From JAEUSG01 sp964590225 (GTDB taxonomy: Bacteria; Fibrobacterota; OXYB2-FULL-49-7; JAEUSG01): a DNA stretch of 64,000 nucleotides. The stretch is taken from the NCBI GenBank assembly GCA_964590225.1, contig CAZPWS010000004.1, positions 1 to 64,000 of the forward strand, in the 5' to 3' direction. Positions 15,066 to 23,519 of the stretch are shown in pieces (position 1 is the first letter of the stretch; every line of letters begins with the position of its first letter). Made by a program: the position numbers and the translations under genes. The notes under the pieces are model-generated. The model worked only from the letters and a program-made list of their open reading frames with translations, was not told the DNA's origin and did no database searches.

Positions 15066-16052
15066 CTACTTGTTGTAAACGGCTACCATCCGATGCAATA
15101 TATCGCGGTACTCTTTTAACCAATCAACTGGATCAAGAAGCTTAACCCCCTCTTTTTGTGTAAGTAACCAGCGAAAAAAGTCCTCCTTTCCGGAAACCTC
15201 AAGACTTACAGCCATAGAACCGTCTCTGTCAAACTTGAATTTTTGGCTTTCGTGAATAAACTTTTGCTTCATTCTCTTTTTTTCTTCAGGTTTAACCCAT
15301 ATTGTAACTGTTCTACTTTTTCCACCATATATGCCAAAGGGCTCTATCCGTTCACCTGTAAGTTTTTCCTGTCGAATAAAACTGCTTTTTAACGCTTCGG
15401 GCGAATGGATTCTTTCTATTGCAAAAGTCCTCAACTCCCTATGCTTTTCACTAAAGGCTGAGAGGAAGAGGCCGTTAGAATAAAAGATAATCCGGTATGG
15501 ATGAACGACAAAAGTGTCAAATTTACCGCTGGAACGGGAGTCGTAGCCAATTCTTACACACAGTTTTTCCGCAATCGCACCAAAAAGTAGCTTAATTATC
15601 GCCCGGTGTTCACGATAGTTTCTTGTTGGACCAACAATAACCTGTATCGCCTCGGAAAGCATATCGATTTTATCGTCGGGAAAATAGGATTCAATCTTAC
15701 TTACGGCATTCCGCGCCGCATCGGCCAAGTGAGTACCATCAAGACTCCTAAAAAGTGTTTTTGATATGTAAAGCGCCAATAATTCTTCCTCTGTAAAACC
15801 AAACGGTACTGTTAATGGCGAAGTTGTCGTAAATCGAAATGGTCTGTAATGACCTTGCCTTCCACACTTCTCCACAACAAATCCGAGACTTTCAAGCAGT
15901 TCAATGTCCCGATGCATTGTTCGTCTATCTACACAGAATTTTTTTGATAGCTCATCAATTGTGTAAGCACTCCGAGGAGAGGTAAGCAGTGTTATTAATT
16001 CCACAACTCTTTCTACACGGGCAGTGTCTGCTCCACTTTGCAATTTTGGCAT
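15066..16052 (-). CDS. HTH-WYL domain transcriptional regulator
   Basis: The 328-residue protein has an N-terminal winged helix-turn-helix (YTIDELSKKFCVDRRTMHRDIELLESLGF, residues about 30-60) and a WYL domain (about 140-230; LCVRIGYDSRSSGKFDTFVVHPYRIIFYSNGLFLSAF), followed by a WCX-like C-terminal segment. WYL regulators bind nucleic-acid-like ligands and often control defence or DNA-damage genes, but no such operon is adjacent here. GGAG lies 6 bases before the ATG. It is divergent from the DUF5610 gene, a possible target. Family sure, target unknown. Confidence 0.9.
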   Translation of the reverse strand: MPKLQSGADTARVERVVELITLLTSPRSAYTIDELSKKFCVDRRTMHRDIELLESLGFVVEKCGRQGHYRPFRFTTTSPLTVPFGFTEEELLALYISKTLFRSLDGTHLADAARNAVSKIESYFPDDKIDMLSEAIQVIVGPTRNYREHRAIIKLLFGAIAEKLCVRIGYDSRSSGKFDTFVVHPYRIIFYSNGLFLSAFSEKHRELRTFAIERIHSPEALKSSFIRQEKLTGERIEPFGIYGGKSRTVTIWVKPEEKKRMKQKFIHESQKFKFDRDGSMAVSLEVSGKEDFFRWLLTQKEGVKLLDPVDWLKEYRDILHRMVAVYNK

Positions 16053-16132
16053 TCTTACTCCATTATTACCTTATTTTTCAATCACTTATGAATAGATAAA
16101 AAAAGTATCAAGTTTTACTTTCAATTTTCCGA

Positions 16133-16138
16133 TATAAT
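16133..16138 (+). promoter_or_regulatory. Likely -10 element for the DUF5610 gene
   Basis: A perfect TATAAT 48 bases before the DUF5610 ATG, preceded by AT-rich sequence; the -35 element is not clear. Confidence 0.35.
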
Positions 16139-16185
16139 TTTTGGTTAAGGGATGTAACCACAAAAAACGGGAAAAGGAGATTACC

Positions 16186-16827
16186 ATGGAAACCACGCAA
16201 AGTGTGTCGAGTGCTTCGATTCGTTACGACGGATTTTATGAATTTGCATCATCTAAGGGGAATAAGACCCTTAAATCAGTTGAGAATATCGATTTTTCGT
16301 ACAAAAATCGTGATGGCGATACACTCAATATCAAAACAAAACAAATTTCCACAGTTTCTTACACTAAGGGCGGTACATTTAACGGGGCAACAATAAGAAT
16401 TCTCACGCCAGAAGAAGGAGAAAAGCTTCGCAAAAGCCTAAAGGATGAATTGGTATCCTATAAAGAGGAGATAATAAAATCATTTATTGAGGCTAACGGC
16501 GGTACATGGAATGATATTAACGAAACGGTCAGCGACACTGAAGTAGAAGAACTTGAAGCGAAAATGCCGGAGTACTGGAGCGCGGAAAACACGGCTCAGA
16601 GAATAGTGGATTTCGCAACCTCTTTTTTCTCAAACTATAAAGGTGACCCATCAGAGTTTGTTCAAAAAATTCGGAGTGCAATTGAAGATGGTTTTGGACA
16701 AGCGCTAAGTGAGCTTGGTGAACTACCTGGCCCTGTTGGTAAACTTATAAATAAAACTCATAAACTTGTATTTGAGAAGCTCGACCAGTTTGAGAAAGCC
16801 ATTGCTACTCAGGATTATAATTCTTAA
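16186..16827 (+). CDS. DUF5610 domain protein
   Basis: ATG 16186 (METTQSVSS) is chosen because AAAAGGAGATTACC precedes it; 213 residues. The C-terminal half (PEYWSAENTAQRIVDFATSF, GDPSEFVQKI, DGFGQALSELGELPGPVG) matches the DUF5610 pattern, a cytoplasmic helical domain found in many proteobacteria and related groups. The N-terminal part is polar, with a predicted beta-rich stretch around TLNIKTKQIS. No function is known. The final 23 bases overlap the convergent small membrane gene 16805-17032. Confidence 0.75.
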   Translation: METTQSVSSASIRYDGFYEFASSKGNKTLKSVENIDFSYKNRDGDTLNIKTKQISTVSYTKGGTFNGATIRILTPEEGEKLRKSLKDELVSYKEEIIKSFIEANGGTWNDINETVSDTEVEELEAKMPEYWSAENTAQRIVDFATSFFSNYKGDPSEFVQKIRSAIEDGFGQALSELGELPGPVGKLINKTHKLVFEKLDQFEKAIATQDYNS

Positions 16828-17032
16828 ATAGCGTCATAACAACAATCACATATACCATTATGGCCGTCCCGAACTTAACTTGATCGGAACGGCTTATTTC
16901 ACGCCTCACAACAGGAATGGGCTGCTCTTTTTTTTCTTCAACTGCCACGCTAACATCATCGGATGCAACAAGTGATTGGACAACTACAATAACTATTATT
17001 GCTTTAAGAAAGCAGTTTTTTAAGAAGTTCAT
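16805..17032 (-). CDS. Small two-segment membrane protein, unknown
   Basis: A 75-residue frame with an N-terminal hydrophobic signal-like segment (KNCFLKAIIVIVVVQSLVA), a charged middle (VEEKKEQPIPVVRREISRS) and a second membrane segment (FGTAIMVYVIVVMTLF). The start overlaps the end of gatB by 29 bases with AAGG 6 bases before the ATG, suggesting coupling to gatB, and the end overlaps the convergent DUF5610 gene. The protein-like hydrophobic layout supports a real gene, but no family is recognised. Confidence 0.45.
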   Translation of the reverse strand: MNFLKNCFLKAIIVIVVVQSLVASDDVSVAVEEKKEQPIPVVRREISRSDQVKFGTAIMVYVIVVMTLFKNYNPE

Positions 17033-18416
17033 TTACAACCTTTGGATTGGCTTTACCCTGCGTCGCCCTCATGGTTTCCCCCACAAAAAAACCCATAACT
17101 TTCTGTTTGCCGGCCCTATAATCCGCTACCTGCGTAGGATTTGCAGCTATGATTTCAATTACAATGGGTTCTATCAGTGATGCGTCGGACACTTGAACCA
17201 ACCCTTTTTCTTGTATGATTAATTCCGGCGATAAACCGCTTTTTGACATTTCTTCGAAAACGGTTTTAGCTATTTTACCGCTAATTACTCCAGAATCAAC
17301 CATCTTAATTAAGTCGGCAAGCTGTTCGGGCGAAAAAATTATTTCTGGCAATGGAAACACCTCTGTCATGACCCAGTTTGAGGCAGCTTTGGGATTATTG
17401 CTTGCGATGGCAACTTTTTCAAAAAAATCAGCCTGCAATCTGTCGGCGGACAAAATTGTAGCATCATAAAGTGGAAGGTTATAACCATTAACGAAACGAG
17501 ATATTTTTTCATCTGGTAACTCTACCAGTGAGGCTCTGACGCTTTCAAGCCATTCTTCTGAAAAGATAATGGGCATCAAATCAGGATCTGTAAAATAGCG
17601 GTAGTCGTGGGCATCTTCCTTGCTTCGCATTGCCCTTGTTTCACCTCTATCCGGATCCCATAGCAGGGTTTGCTGAACAATTTTGCCCCCTGTTTCAACT
17701 ATGGATATCTGTCTGTCAATTTCGTATTGAATAGCTTTTTCTACCTGACGAATAGAGTTCATATTTTTTAGTTCTGTTTTAGTGCCAAGCGCGGTTGAGC
17801 CTATAGGTCTAATTGAAACATTCGCATCACAGCGAAGACTTCCCTCCTCCATATTACCGTCACAAACGCCAAGATAACGAACAATTTGCCGGATTTTTGT
17901 AAGATATGCATAGGCATCAGCAGGTGTCCGCAAATCTGGCTCCGTTACAATTTCCATGAGTGGAGTACCACATCTATTAAAATCAACGAGTGTTTCATCT
18001 GGAGATCTATCGTGAACTGATTTACCAGCGTCCTCTTCAAGATGGATTCTATTTAATCTAACCAATTTTTGTTCGTTTTCACCAGCTCCAGAGATATTTA
18101 CAAGCCCACCGGAACAGATGGGTTTATCGTACTGAGATATTTGATAAGCTTTAGGCAGGTCAGGATAAAAATAATTTTTTCGCGCAAACACACTTCCGCT
18201 ATTGACCCGACAACCAACAGCAAGACCCATTAACACCACAAGTTTTACAGCCTTTTCGTTTAACACTGGCAGAGAGCCTGGCATAGCAGAGCAAATTGGA
18301 CAGGTTTGAAGGTTTTGCTCAGAACCAAAACGGTTGGGACAACCACAAAAAAGTTTCGTATCGGTTAACAGCTGTGCATGAACTTCTAGCCCAATAACCG
18401 CCTCGTACCCAACCAT
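17004..18416 (-). CDS. gatB: Aspartyl/glutamyl-tRNA(Asn/Gln) amidotransferase subunit B
   Basis: GatB, with GatA and GatC, converts Glu-tRNA(Gln) or Asp-tRNA(Asn) to the correct amide. Family motifs: YEAVIGLEVHAQL at the start, CPICSAMPGSLPVLN, NYFYPDLPKAYQISQYD and MEEGSLRCDANVS. The C-terminal helical tail (VADYRAGKQKVMGFFVG) is complete. ATG 18416 (MVGYEAV) is preferred over an in-frame TTG three codons upstream; 470 residues is normal. gatA and gatC are not in the window, so the genes are split in this genome. Confidence 0.96.
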   Translation of the reverse strand: MVGYEAVIGLEVHAQLLTDTKLFCGCPNRFGSEQNLQTCPICSAMPGSLPVLNEKAVKLVVLMGLAVGCRVNSGSVFARKNYFYPDLPKAYQISQYDKPICSGGLVNISGAGENEQKLVRLNRIHLEEDAGKSVHDRSPDETLVDFNRCGTPLMEIVTEPDLRTPADAYAYLTKIRQIVRYLGVCDGNMEEGSLRCDANVSIRPIGSTALGTKTELKNMNSIRQVEKAIQYEIDRQISIVETGGKIVQQTLLWDPDRGETRAMRSKEDAHDYRYFTDPDLMPIIFSEEWLESVRASLVELPDEKISRFVNGYNLPLYDATILSADRLQADFFEKVAIASNNPKAASNWVMTEVFPLPEIIFSPEQLADLIKMVDSGVISGKIAKTVFEEMSKSGLSPELIIQEKGLVQVSDASLIEPIVIEIIAANPTQVADYRAGKQKVMGFFVGETMRATQGKANPKVVNELLKKLLS

Positions 18417-18447
18417 TTTATCCAACTATCAAACCCCCGAATTTTCT

Positions 18448-20004
18448 TTACTTAACAAGATAAAGGCGTGAAACAATCTGGCTCATACCGGTACGAAGTT
18501 TGACAAGATAAGCACCAGAAGAGGCCTTGCCGCCAACATGCAAATCACCATTCCATGTGTAAGAATATCTGCCAGCTTCTCTTGGCCCATGAAAAAGATT
18601 TTTAATTGTACGACCGGTAAGGTCCATAACAGTCAACTCCACATCCTTTTTAGACTCCTTTAGCATGAAAGAGATTGTGGCTGTAGGGTTGGCCGGATTG
18701 GGCACAATATTCAGGGCAGCCTCTTTGTATAATGCTTCATCCTGAAAATCACTTCTTTCTTCAATTGAAACGGGGATGATACCAATTCCGCTCATGGCTG
18801 GCTCAGCATCGTATATTTCGAAGGCACCTATTCTTGGAGTGGCAGGACGAAGTGTGCCAAGCATGTCGTAGTTTACAGAGGAAAGGTGGTCACCTCTTAG
18901 GTCGGTTCCTACTCCTATAACTGTGGCAGCCTCTGGACGAAGTGAATAATTATTTTCTGAAGGATTCCAGAAATAAGACATCGAGTAAGTGGTGTTGACA
19001 TAATTAGTTGCTGCCCTAACCGATGCAGTTACCGAAGCTCCTGTTCCCATAACGATATTGTTAATAAGAAACTGACCAGCTATACCTTTACTGCGAATAA
19101 ATGTGTTATTGTAAATCCAAATACTATCATGTTGCCCACACCTCCGAACCGCTTCTTCGCAATCTCGCACAACATTGTTACGATAAACGGTGTTTTTTAC
19201 TTCATATACCATATTGTCGAAACGAAAACCTGTCGCGGCCATACATCCACCACCTACACAGAGGCCCCAGCCAGCATTTTTAAAAACATTATTTTCAAAA
19301 ATGCAATTGTATGATCCACCCTTAATAAAAGCACTATAAGTTGCATAGTTCTGCCCCGATCCCCATAGTGTTGGATTTCGCCGCATGTCGTAGTAGTAAT
19401 TTCCCCTAAATACCACATGTTTCGCGCCATCAATATTAAAGCCGTTTCCATTTCCATTCTCGCCATATTTATCGCCGGTATTCTCATTGTTCTCCCAAAT
19501 TAGATAGTCACCTGGCCAATACTCATTGAAGTATATAAGATCTCCAGAAGAGTTTTTTGAATACGCACCTGCTTTAATAGGTGTTTCAGAAAAATCAATA
19601 AACTTACAGTTTCGAACATGAGTGTAACTTGAGTGATTGCCTCCAGCACTTGACTGGGCGTTAAGTTTAAACGCATGATTAACTGCGCCACGACCATTAA
19701 CCACCAAGTTTTCGAAAGTCCAATAGGGATGGGTTACATCAAACCATATAATTTGACTTGTTGATGGATTAATAAAAACAGCATTTGGTTCTGATCCCCT
19801 AACTACAATTCGCTGATCAGCCGTTCCTGCTCGTGTGGTGTAGAAGTTCTGCGTATTGTATGTACCAGGCATTATCAAGAGGGTATCGCCTGGACCAATA
19901 TCACCCAATCCTCCCATTAGCGTCCCCAAACCTGTAGCAATATAGGTAGTACCGGCAGACACAGAGAATACGATTAAAGCCAAAAGACAAAAAAGCTTTT
20001 TCAT
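18448..20004 (-). CDS. Secreted right-handed beta-helix protein with T9SS-type sorting domain
   Basis: ATG 20004 (MKKLFCLLALIVFSVSA) follows GGGAG and gives a clean signal peptide; 518 residues. The body resembles a parallel beta-helix of the pectate lyase/chondroitinase B group: DIGPGDTLLIMPGTY, then repeated coils such as VFRGNYYYDM, CIFENNVFKNAGW and YRNNVVRDC. The end (NIVPNPANPTATISFML to SRLYLVK) is a type A C-terminal sorting domain. It probably acts on a polysaccharide at or outside the cell surface, though catalytic residues cannot be assigned by eye, so a structural role is possible. Confidence 0.85.
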   Translation of the reverse strand: MKKLFCLLALIVFSVSAGTTYIATGLGTLMGGLGDIGPGDTLLIMPGTYNTQNFYTTRAGTADQRIVVRGSEPNAVFINPSTSQIIWFDVTHPYWTFENLVVNGRGAVNHAFKLNAQSSAGGNHSSYTHVRNCKFIDFSETPIKAGAYSKNSSGDLIYFNEYWPGDYLIWENNENTGDKYGENGNGNGFNIDGAKHVVFRGNYYYDMRRNPTLWGSGQNYATYSAFIKGGSYNCIFENNVFKNAGWGLCVGGGCMAATGFRFDNMVYEVKNTVYRNNVVRDCEEAVRRCGQHDSIWIYNNTFIRSKGIAGQFLINNIVMGTGASVTASVRAATNYVNTTYSMSYFWNPSENNYSLRPEAATVIGVGTDLRGDHLSSVNYDMLGTLRPATPRIGAFEIYDAEPAMSGIGIIPVSIEERSDFQDEALYKEAALNIVPNPANPTATISFMLKESKKDVELTVMDLTGRTIKNLFHGPREAGRYSYTWNGDLHVGGKASSGAYLVKLRTGMSQIVSRLYLVK

Positions 20005-20107
20005 ACAAACAAACTCCCTTCCAGTTTTTGTGTGGTTATTTTTACGAATAAATAATTGAACCAGCACAATTAGGCAAGGAAAATTATTAGATTTATTTAT
20101 AAATACT

Positions 20108-20731
20108 ATGAACGAGAGAGTTAAGCTTATTGCCGCCATTATATACGCGGATGAAAATGATTTAAAAAACGCAATAAGCAGTGCGGAGTTAAAGTTTAGC
20201 GCAATTGATTATATATCACCCCCATTCCCATTTAACATTACCGAGTACTATAAAAAGGAGATGGGCGAAAACCTGCAAAGGAGAATTATTTCTTTCGCTA
20301 AAACTATTGACGCATCACAAATCGCAGAAATTAAAAAAACATCGATAGCTCTTGAAAACAAGCTATGTGATGGGCAACACAAGAGAACGGTCAATATCGA
20401 CACCGGATATATAGACTATGATAAAATGGTGTTGGCTTCAACAAAACGGGGGCCACATAAGCTTTACATAAGCGATGGAATATGGGCTGATATGACAATG
20501 CATTACGAAAAAGGACACTTCTTCCCCACACCATGGAGTTTTGCCGATTTCAAAGACGGACGATACGAGAAAGTACTTTTACGAATAAGGGAACTCTATA
20601 AGAAGCAACGAAACGAAAAAACTATGGCAACCCCCTCCTGCGCCGGAAAAACCATTCTGCGCCAAGAAATAAAACAAAAAGCAACGCAACAGCAGGATGG
20701 TTCCACAGCTTTACCACTTTTTCCGCTTTAA
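20108..20731 (+). CDS. DUF4416 family protein
   Basis: The 207-residue protein begins MNERVKLIAAIIYADEN and has FSAIDYISPPFPFNITEYYKKEMG, the DUF4416 core, then NIDTGYIDYDKMVLASTK and HFFPTPWSFADFKD. Function of the family is unknown. The core ends near residue 172; the remaining 35 residues lie inside a 110-base convergent overlap with the VWA gene and look like chance coding sequence, suggesting that the original stop codon was lost. It is divergent from the beta-helix gene. Confidence 0.8.
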   Translation: MNERVKLIAAIIYADENDLKNAISSAELKFSAIDYISPPFPFNITEYYKKEMGENLQRRIISFAKTIDASQIAEIKKTSIALENKLCDGQHKRTVNIDTGYIDYDKMVLASTKRGPHKLYISDGIWADMTMHYEKGHFFPTPWSFADFKDGRYEKVLLRIRELYKKQRNEKTMATPSCAGKTILRQEIKQKATQQQDGSTALPLFPL

Positions 20732-22781
20732 AACTGTTTCTCCTAACACATTTCGGTTCTACTTCGTCAGCCCACTTATAGTTTTGGTCAAGTGTTTTAC
20801 CACCGGAAACTCGTGCCATTTCACGAAGCAAAGATATTTCATTTCCGTTTGATGTAAATTCCTGCGATGGAAGAACTTCAACAAATCTATCTGATCTAGC
20901 ACCACTTCCACTTTGGGTAGTCAATAGGTAGGAGCCTGGTAGAAGCTGCGGCATTTCAACAAGCGCTGAGGTATCAGAAAACGGGAGAATTTTTTTTTCG
21001 AACAGTGTCCTATTTTCACCACTAATTAGTCTAACGACTGCGCCCCCTTTTCGTCTGTTTTTATTGCGCAGCCTGACTGACCACAACTCGCCATGCCGAA
21101 GCCTGTTAGGCACATTTTCAAAATCAAGTTCACTTACTGTTGGATCTTTTACCGACCAGCGAATCAAGCGCCTTATCATTTCAAGATATGCTCTATTTCC
21201 AAAACCCAAATCAACACCTGCAAAGTTTAATCCCCAAATACCATCACCAGCAACTGCCGCACACCTCCCCTTTCCAACTTCCCTTATCGATAAATAAGGG
21301 TGACCTTCATTTGTCTCCAACAGGATAAGGGAATTATCATGAGCAGCGCCAACCGTATTAAGTCCTTCTACAACTATTCCCGAAATATCACCAAGTGCTT
21401 CTGTTACGGGGTGAATTGCACCAGATGCTGTCGTTCGCAGACTAAACCGCGCGGTTAACGAATTTACTGGTGACCGGCTAAGTTGAAAAGGCAATATGGA
21501 CACAATGGGCGAGGAATGATAGCCACCTTCCGTAAATGAGAGATCACCGCCAAGCATTATAAAAGAGCCTCCGTTATTTACGAAGGAAACAATATTTGAA
21601 AGATAGTTGTCTGCAAAAAACTGCCTTGAACTAAAGTTTTGAAAAATTACAACTTCAAACGAATTAAGATCTTTACTAAATAGATCATTGTACGGAAACT
21701 CAATTAACGAAAGCTCTTCGTTAGGCACATTTACAATATCAGATGCCGTACGCATAATATAAAAAGAGACGAGATCGACACCGGGATCCTGTTTAAGCGC
21801 TGAGCGCAGAAAACGGAGGTCCCACGACGGGCGACCCGCAACATGAAGAACGCGAATACGATCACGAAGAGATTTAAATGCGAATGAAGCGCTATTATTA
21901 TTTTTTCGGCTCTCAAACTCCAGAACTGGAATAGAAACGGCGCAAACCCTAAGACCTGCATGGTCTGGCGTGATATGTATCGAAACCTCCACACTGCCAT
22001 TGCCCTTTTTTAGTCTGACATTCTTTACGGCAAGTAATTCACCGCCAGAATTAATTTTTACTGGTACAGTAATATCCTCCGGTATATTTGCAGCAATACC
22101 TACCTTGATTTCAAATTTGCTTTTAACAAAAGCAAAATCATCTGCCCTGACATTTTTCACTGCGATATCATACCCATGATTTTTAGCAATACCGGTATAA
22201 GGATATATCGGCGGCAGAGCAATCGCGTCACCGCGAAAAAGCGGAATACCCTCAGAGAAGTTTTTTCCAATCTTGCCATGAATTATTCCATCGGTAAGAA
22301 GAATTATTCCACAAGTATTGTCTTCAAATGGAACCGTGTCCAGACTGGTAGTGCCTCCTCCTTTTGATGCGATGCTTGCAGGATAACCAGCGAACGAATC
22401 AACAATTGTGTCCGCCGAAAAAAAAGAGACTCTGACACGGTAGTCGGGATGCTTCTTCTCAATTTCCTTTAAATTAGACAGGAGCATTTCTTCCCAATGA
22501 CCAAAATAACCCTCCCTTAATACCGACGATGACCCATCAACAAGAACGAGTACCTCTCCCCCTTTGATTGGAGTTCTGCCTATAATGAGTGCGGGTTGAA
22601 GGGAGATAAAGATTAGTACTAGCATGGCAGACAAGCGAAGGATTATTACAGCTTTTTTGGTGGTGGATGCGGAAGTAAGTAGTGCCAAATTCTTCCATGA
22701 CGCAAAGAGAATTGGAACAACCGCTATAGTTGCCAGCAGCGTCCAAAATGGCTTCCAAGCCGAGAAGTCAAGGGTGAACAT
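20622..22781 (-). CDS. VWA-like membrane protein with glutamine-amidotransferase-like domain
   Basis: The 719-residue protein has two N-terminal membrane segments (PFWTLLATIAVVPILFASW; the next near 43-68), a von Willebrand A-like region with LVLVDGSSSV (DxSxS metal site) and ILLTDGI, a Rossmann/GATase1-like region beginning VLHVAGRPSWDLRFLRSAL, and a C-terminal membrane segment ending FFRRRRGLP. This layout belongs to the membrane partners of the BatA/DUF4159 module found in FCB and planctomycete genomes. GGGGGAGG precedes the ATG, 3 bases after the DUF4159 gene. Function is not known. Confidence 0.85.
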   Translation of the reverse strand: MFTLDFSAWKPFWTLLATIAVVPILFASWKNLALLTSASTTKKAVIILRLSAMLVLIFISLQPALIIGRTPIKGGEVLVLVDGSSSVLREGYFGHWEEMLLSNLKEIEKKHPDYRVRVSFFSADTIVDSFAGYPASIASKGGGTTSLDTVPFEDNTCGIILLTDGIIHGKIGKNFSEGIPLFRGDAIALPPIYPYTGIAKNHGYDIAVKNVRADDFAFVKSKFEIKVGIAANIPEDITVPVKINSGGELLAVKNVRLKKGNGSVEVSIHITPDHAGLRVCAVSIPVLEFESRKNNNSASFAFKSLRDRIRVLHVAGRPSWDLRFLRSALKQDPGVDLVSFYIMRTASDIVNVPNEELSLIEFPYNDLFSKDLNSFEVVIFQNFSSRQFFADNYLSNIVSFVNNGGSFIMLGGDLSFTEGGYHSSPIVSILPFQLSRSPVNSLTARFSLRTTASGAIHPVTEALGDISGIVVEGLNTVGAAHDNSLILLETNEGHPYLSIREVGKGRCAAVAGDGIWGLNFAGVDLGFGNRAYLEMIRRLIRWSVKDPTVSELDFENVPNRLRHGELWSVRLRNKNRRKGGAVVRLISGENRTLFEKKILPFSDTSALVEMPQLLPGSYLLTTQSGSGARSDRFVEVLPSQEFTSNGNEISLLREMARVSGGKTLDQNYKWADEVEPKCVRRNSFKAEKVVKLWNHPAVALLFVLFLGAEWFFRRRRGLP

Positions 22782-22784
22782 CCG

Positions 22785-23519
22785 CTACCTCCCCCGCCTG
22801 TTCATTAATGCCCGCATGTGCGCCGCATCTCTCTTGTAGTCAAGTGTCAATGCGTACATTATTGCGTTTACACCAAATTTAAAGGACTCAGCTCGCTGTA
22901 ACTCTCCACCTGGAACAACATCCCTTATAAAGCGTCCATCTCTCGCTTTTTCCCACGCTCCGGCAGCATCGTTGCGGCAATAGATAACAGGCGTATGGGA
23001 CTCCAGTTCAATTGCATCAAGTCTCGGTGACAATAATAATCTACCGGCGAAATATGGTCTTTTAATCAGATAAAACGAGCGAAATAATGCGTGCTCTACT
23101 CCAAGAGGTATCATGGCATTATCTGGAAAAATGAGCTCCATTTCTCTCCGGAAAGACTCATCAAATTCCGAACCTCTTGCAAAGCCAGAAATATCTTCCG
23201 CAACCAGCATACCACCAGCTTCAAGAAAATTTCGGATACGGCTCCTCTCTTTTTCGGTAAACTGAAAAGCCTTTCGTGAGCCATAAATAAAAAGTAAAGG
23301 ATATCGGAATAGATCCTTGTCGAGAGCAGAAATCACTTTCACTTTTATTGACGCATTAACACTGGTTCTTGCCATAAGTTCTACCATAAGATCGGGAAGT
23401 GCCTCTTTTCGAACATCCCAATCACCGTTATGCATAAGAACGGCAGGAACAAACCTCTCCGGTCCATCATCTGCGAGAATTGATGCTACGGTTAACAAAA
23501 GAACAAACAGCTTAGTCAT
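22785..23519 (-). CDS. Exported DUF4159 protein
   Basis: ATG 23519 (MTKLFVLLLTVASILA) gives a signal peptide and 244 residues and overlaps the BatA-like gene stop by 8 bases; an earlier in-frame start (23558) lies inside that gene. The DUF4159 domain (RFVPAVLMHNGDWDVRKEALPDL to NAIMYALTLDYKRD) resembles a flavodoxin-like/GATase-like fold, with LLFIYGSRKAFQFTEKERSRI and GGMLVAEDISGFA. It is the middle gene of a three-gene module between BatA-like and VWA-like membrane proteins. Role unknown. Confidence 0.85.
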   Translation of the reverse strand: MTKLFVLLLTVASILADDGPERFVPAVLMHNGDWDVRKEALPDLMVELMARTSVNASIKVKVISALDKDLFRYPLLFIYGSRKAFQFTEKERSRIRNFLEAGGMLVAEDISGFARGSEFDESFRREMELIFPDNAMIPLGVEHALFRSFYLIKRPYFAGRLLLSPRLDAIELESHTPVIYCRNDAAGAWEKARDGRFIRDVVPGGELQRAESFKFGVNAIMYALTLDYKRDAAHMRALMNRRGR

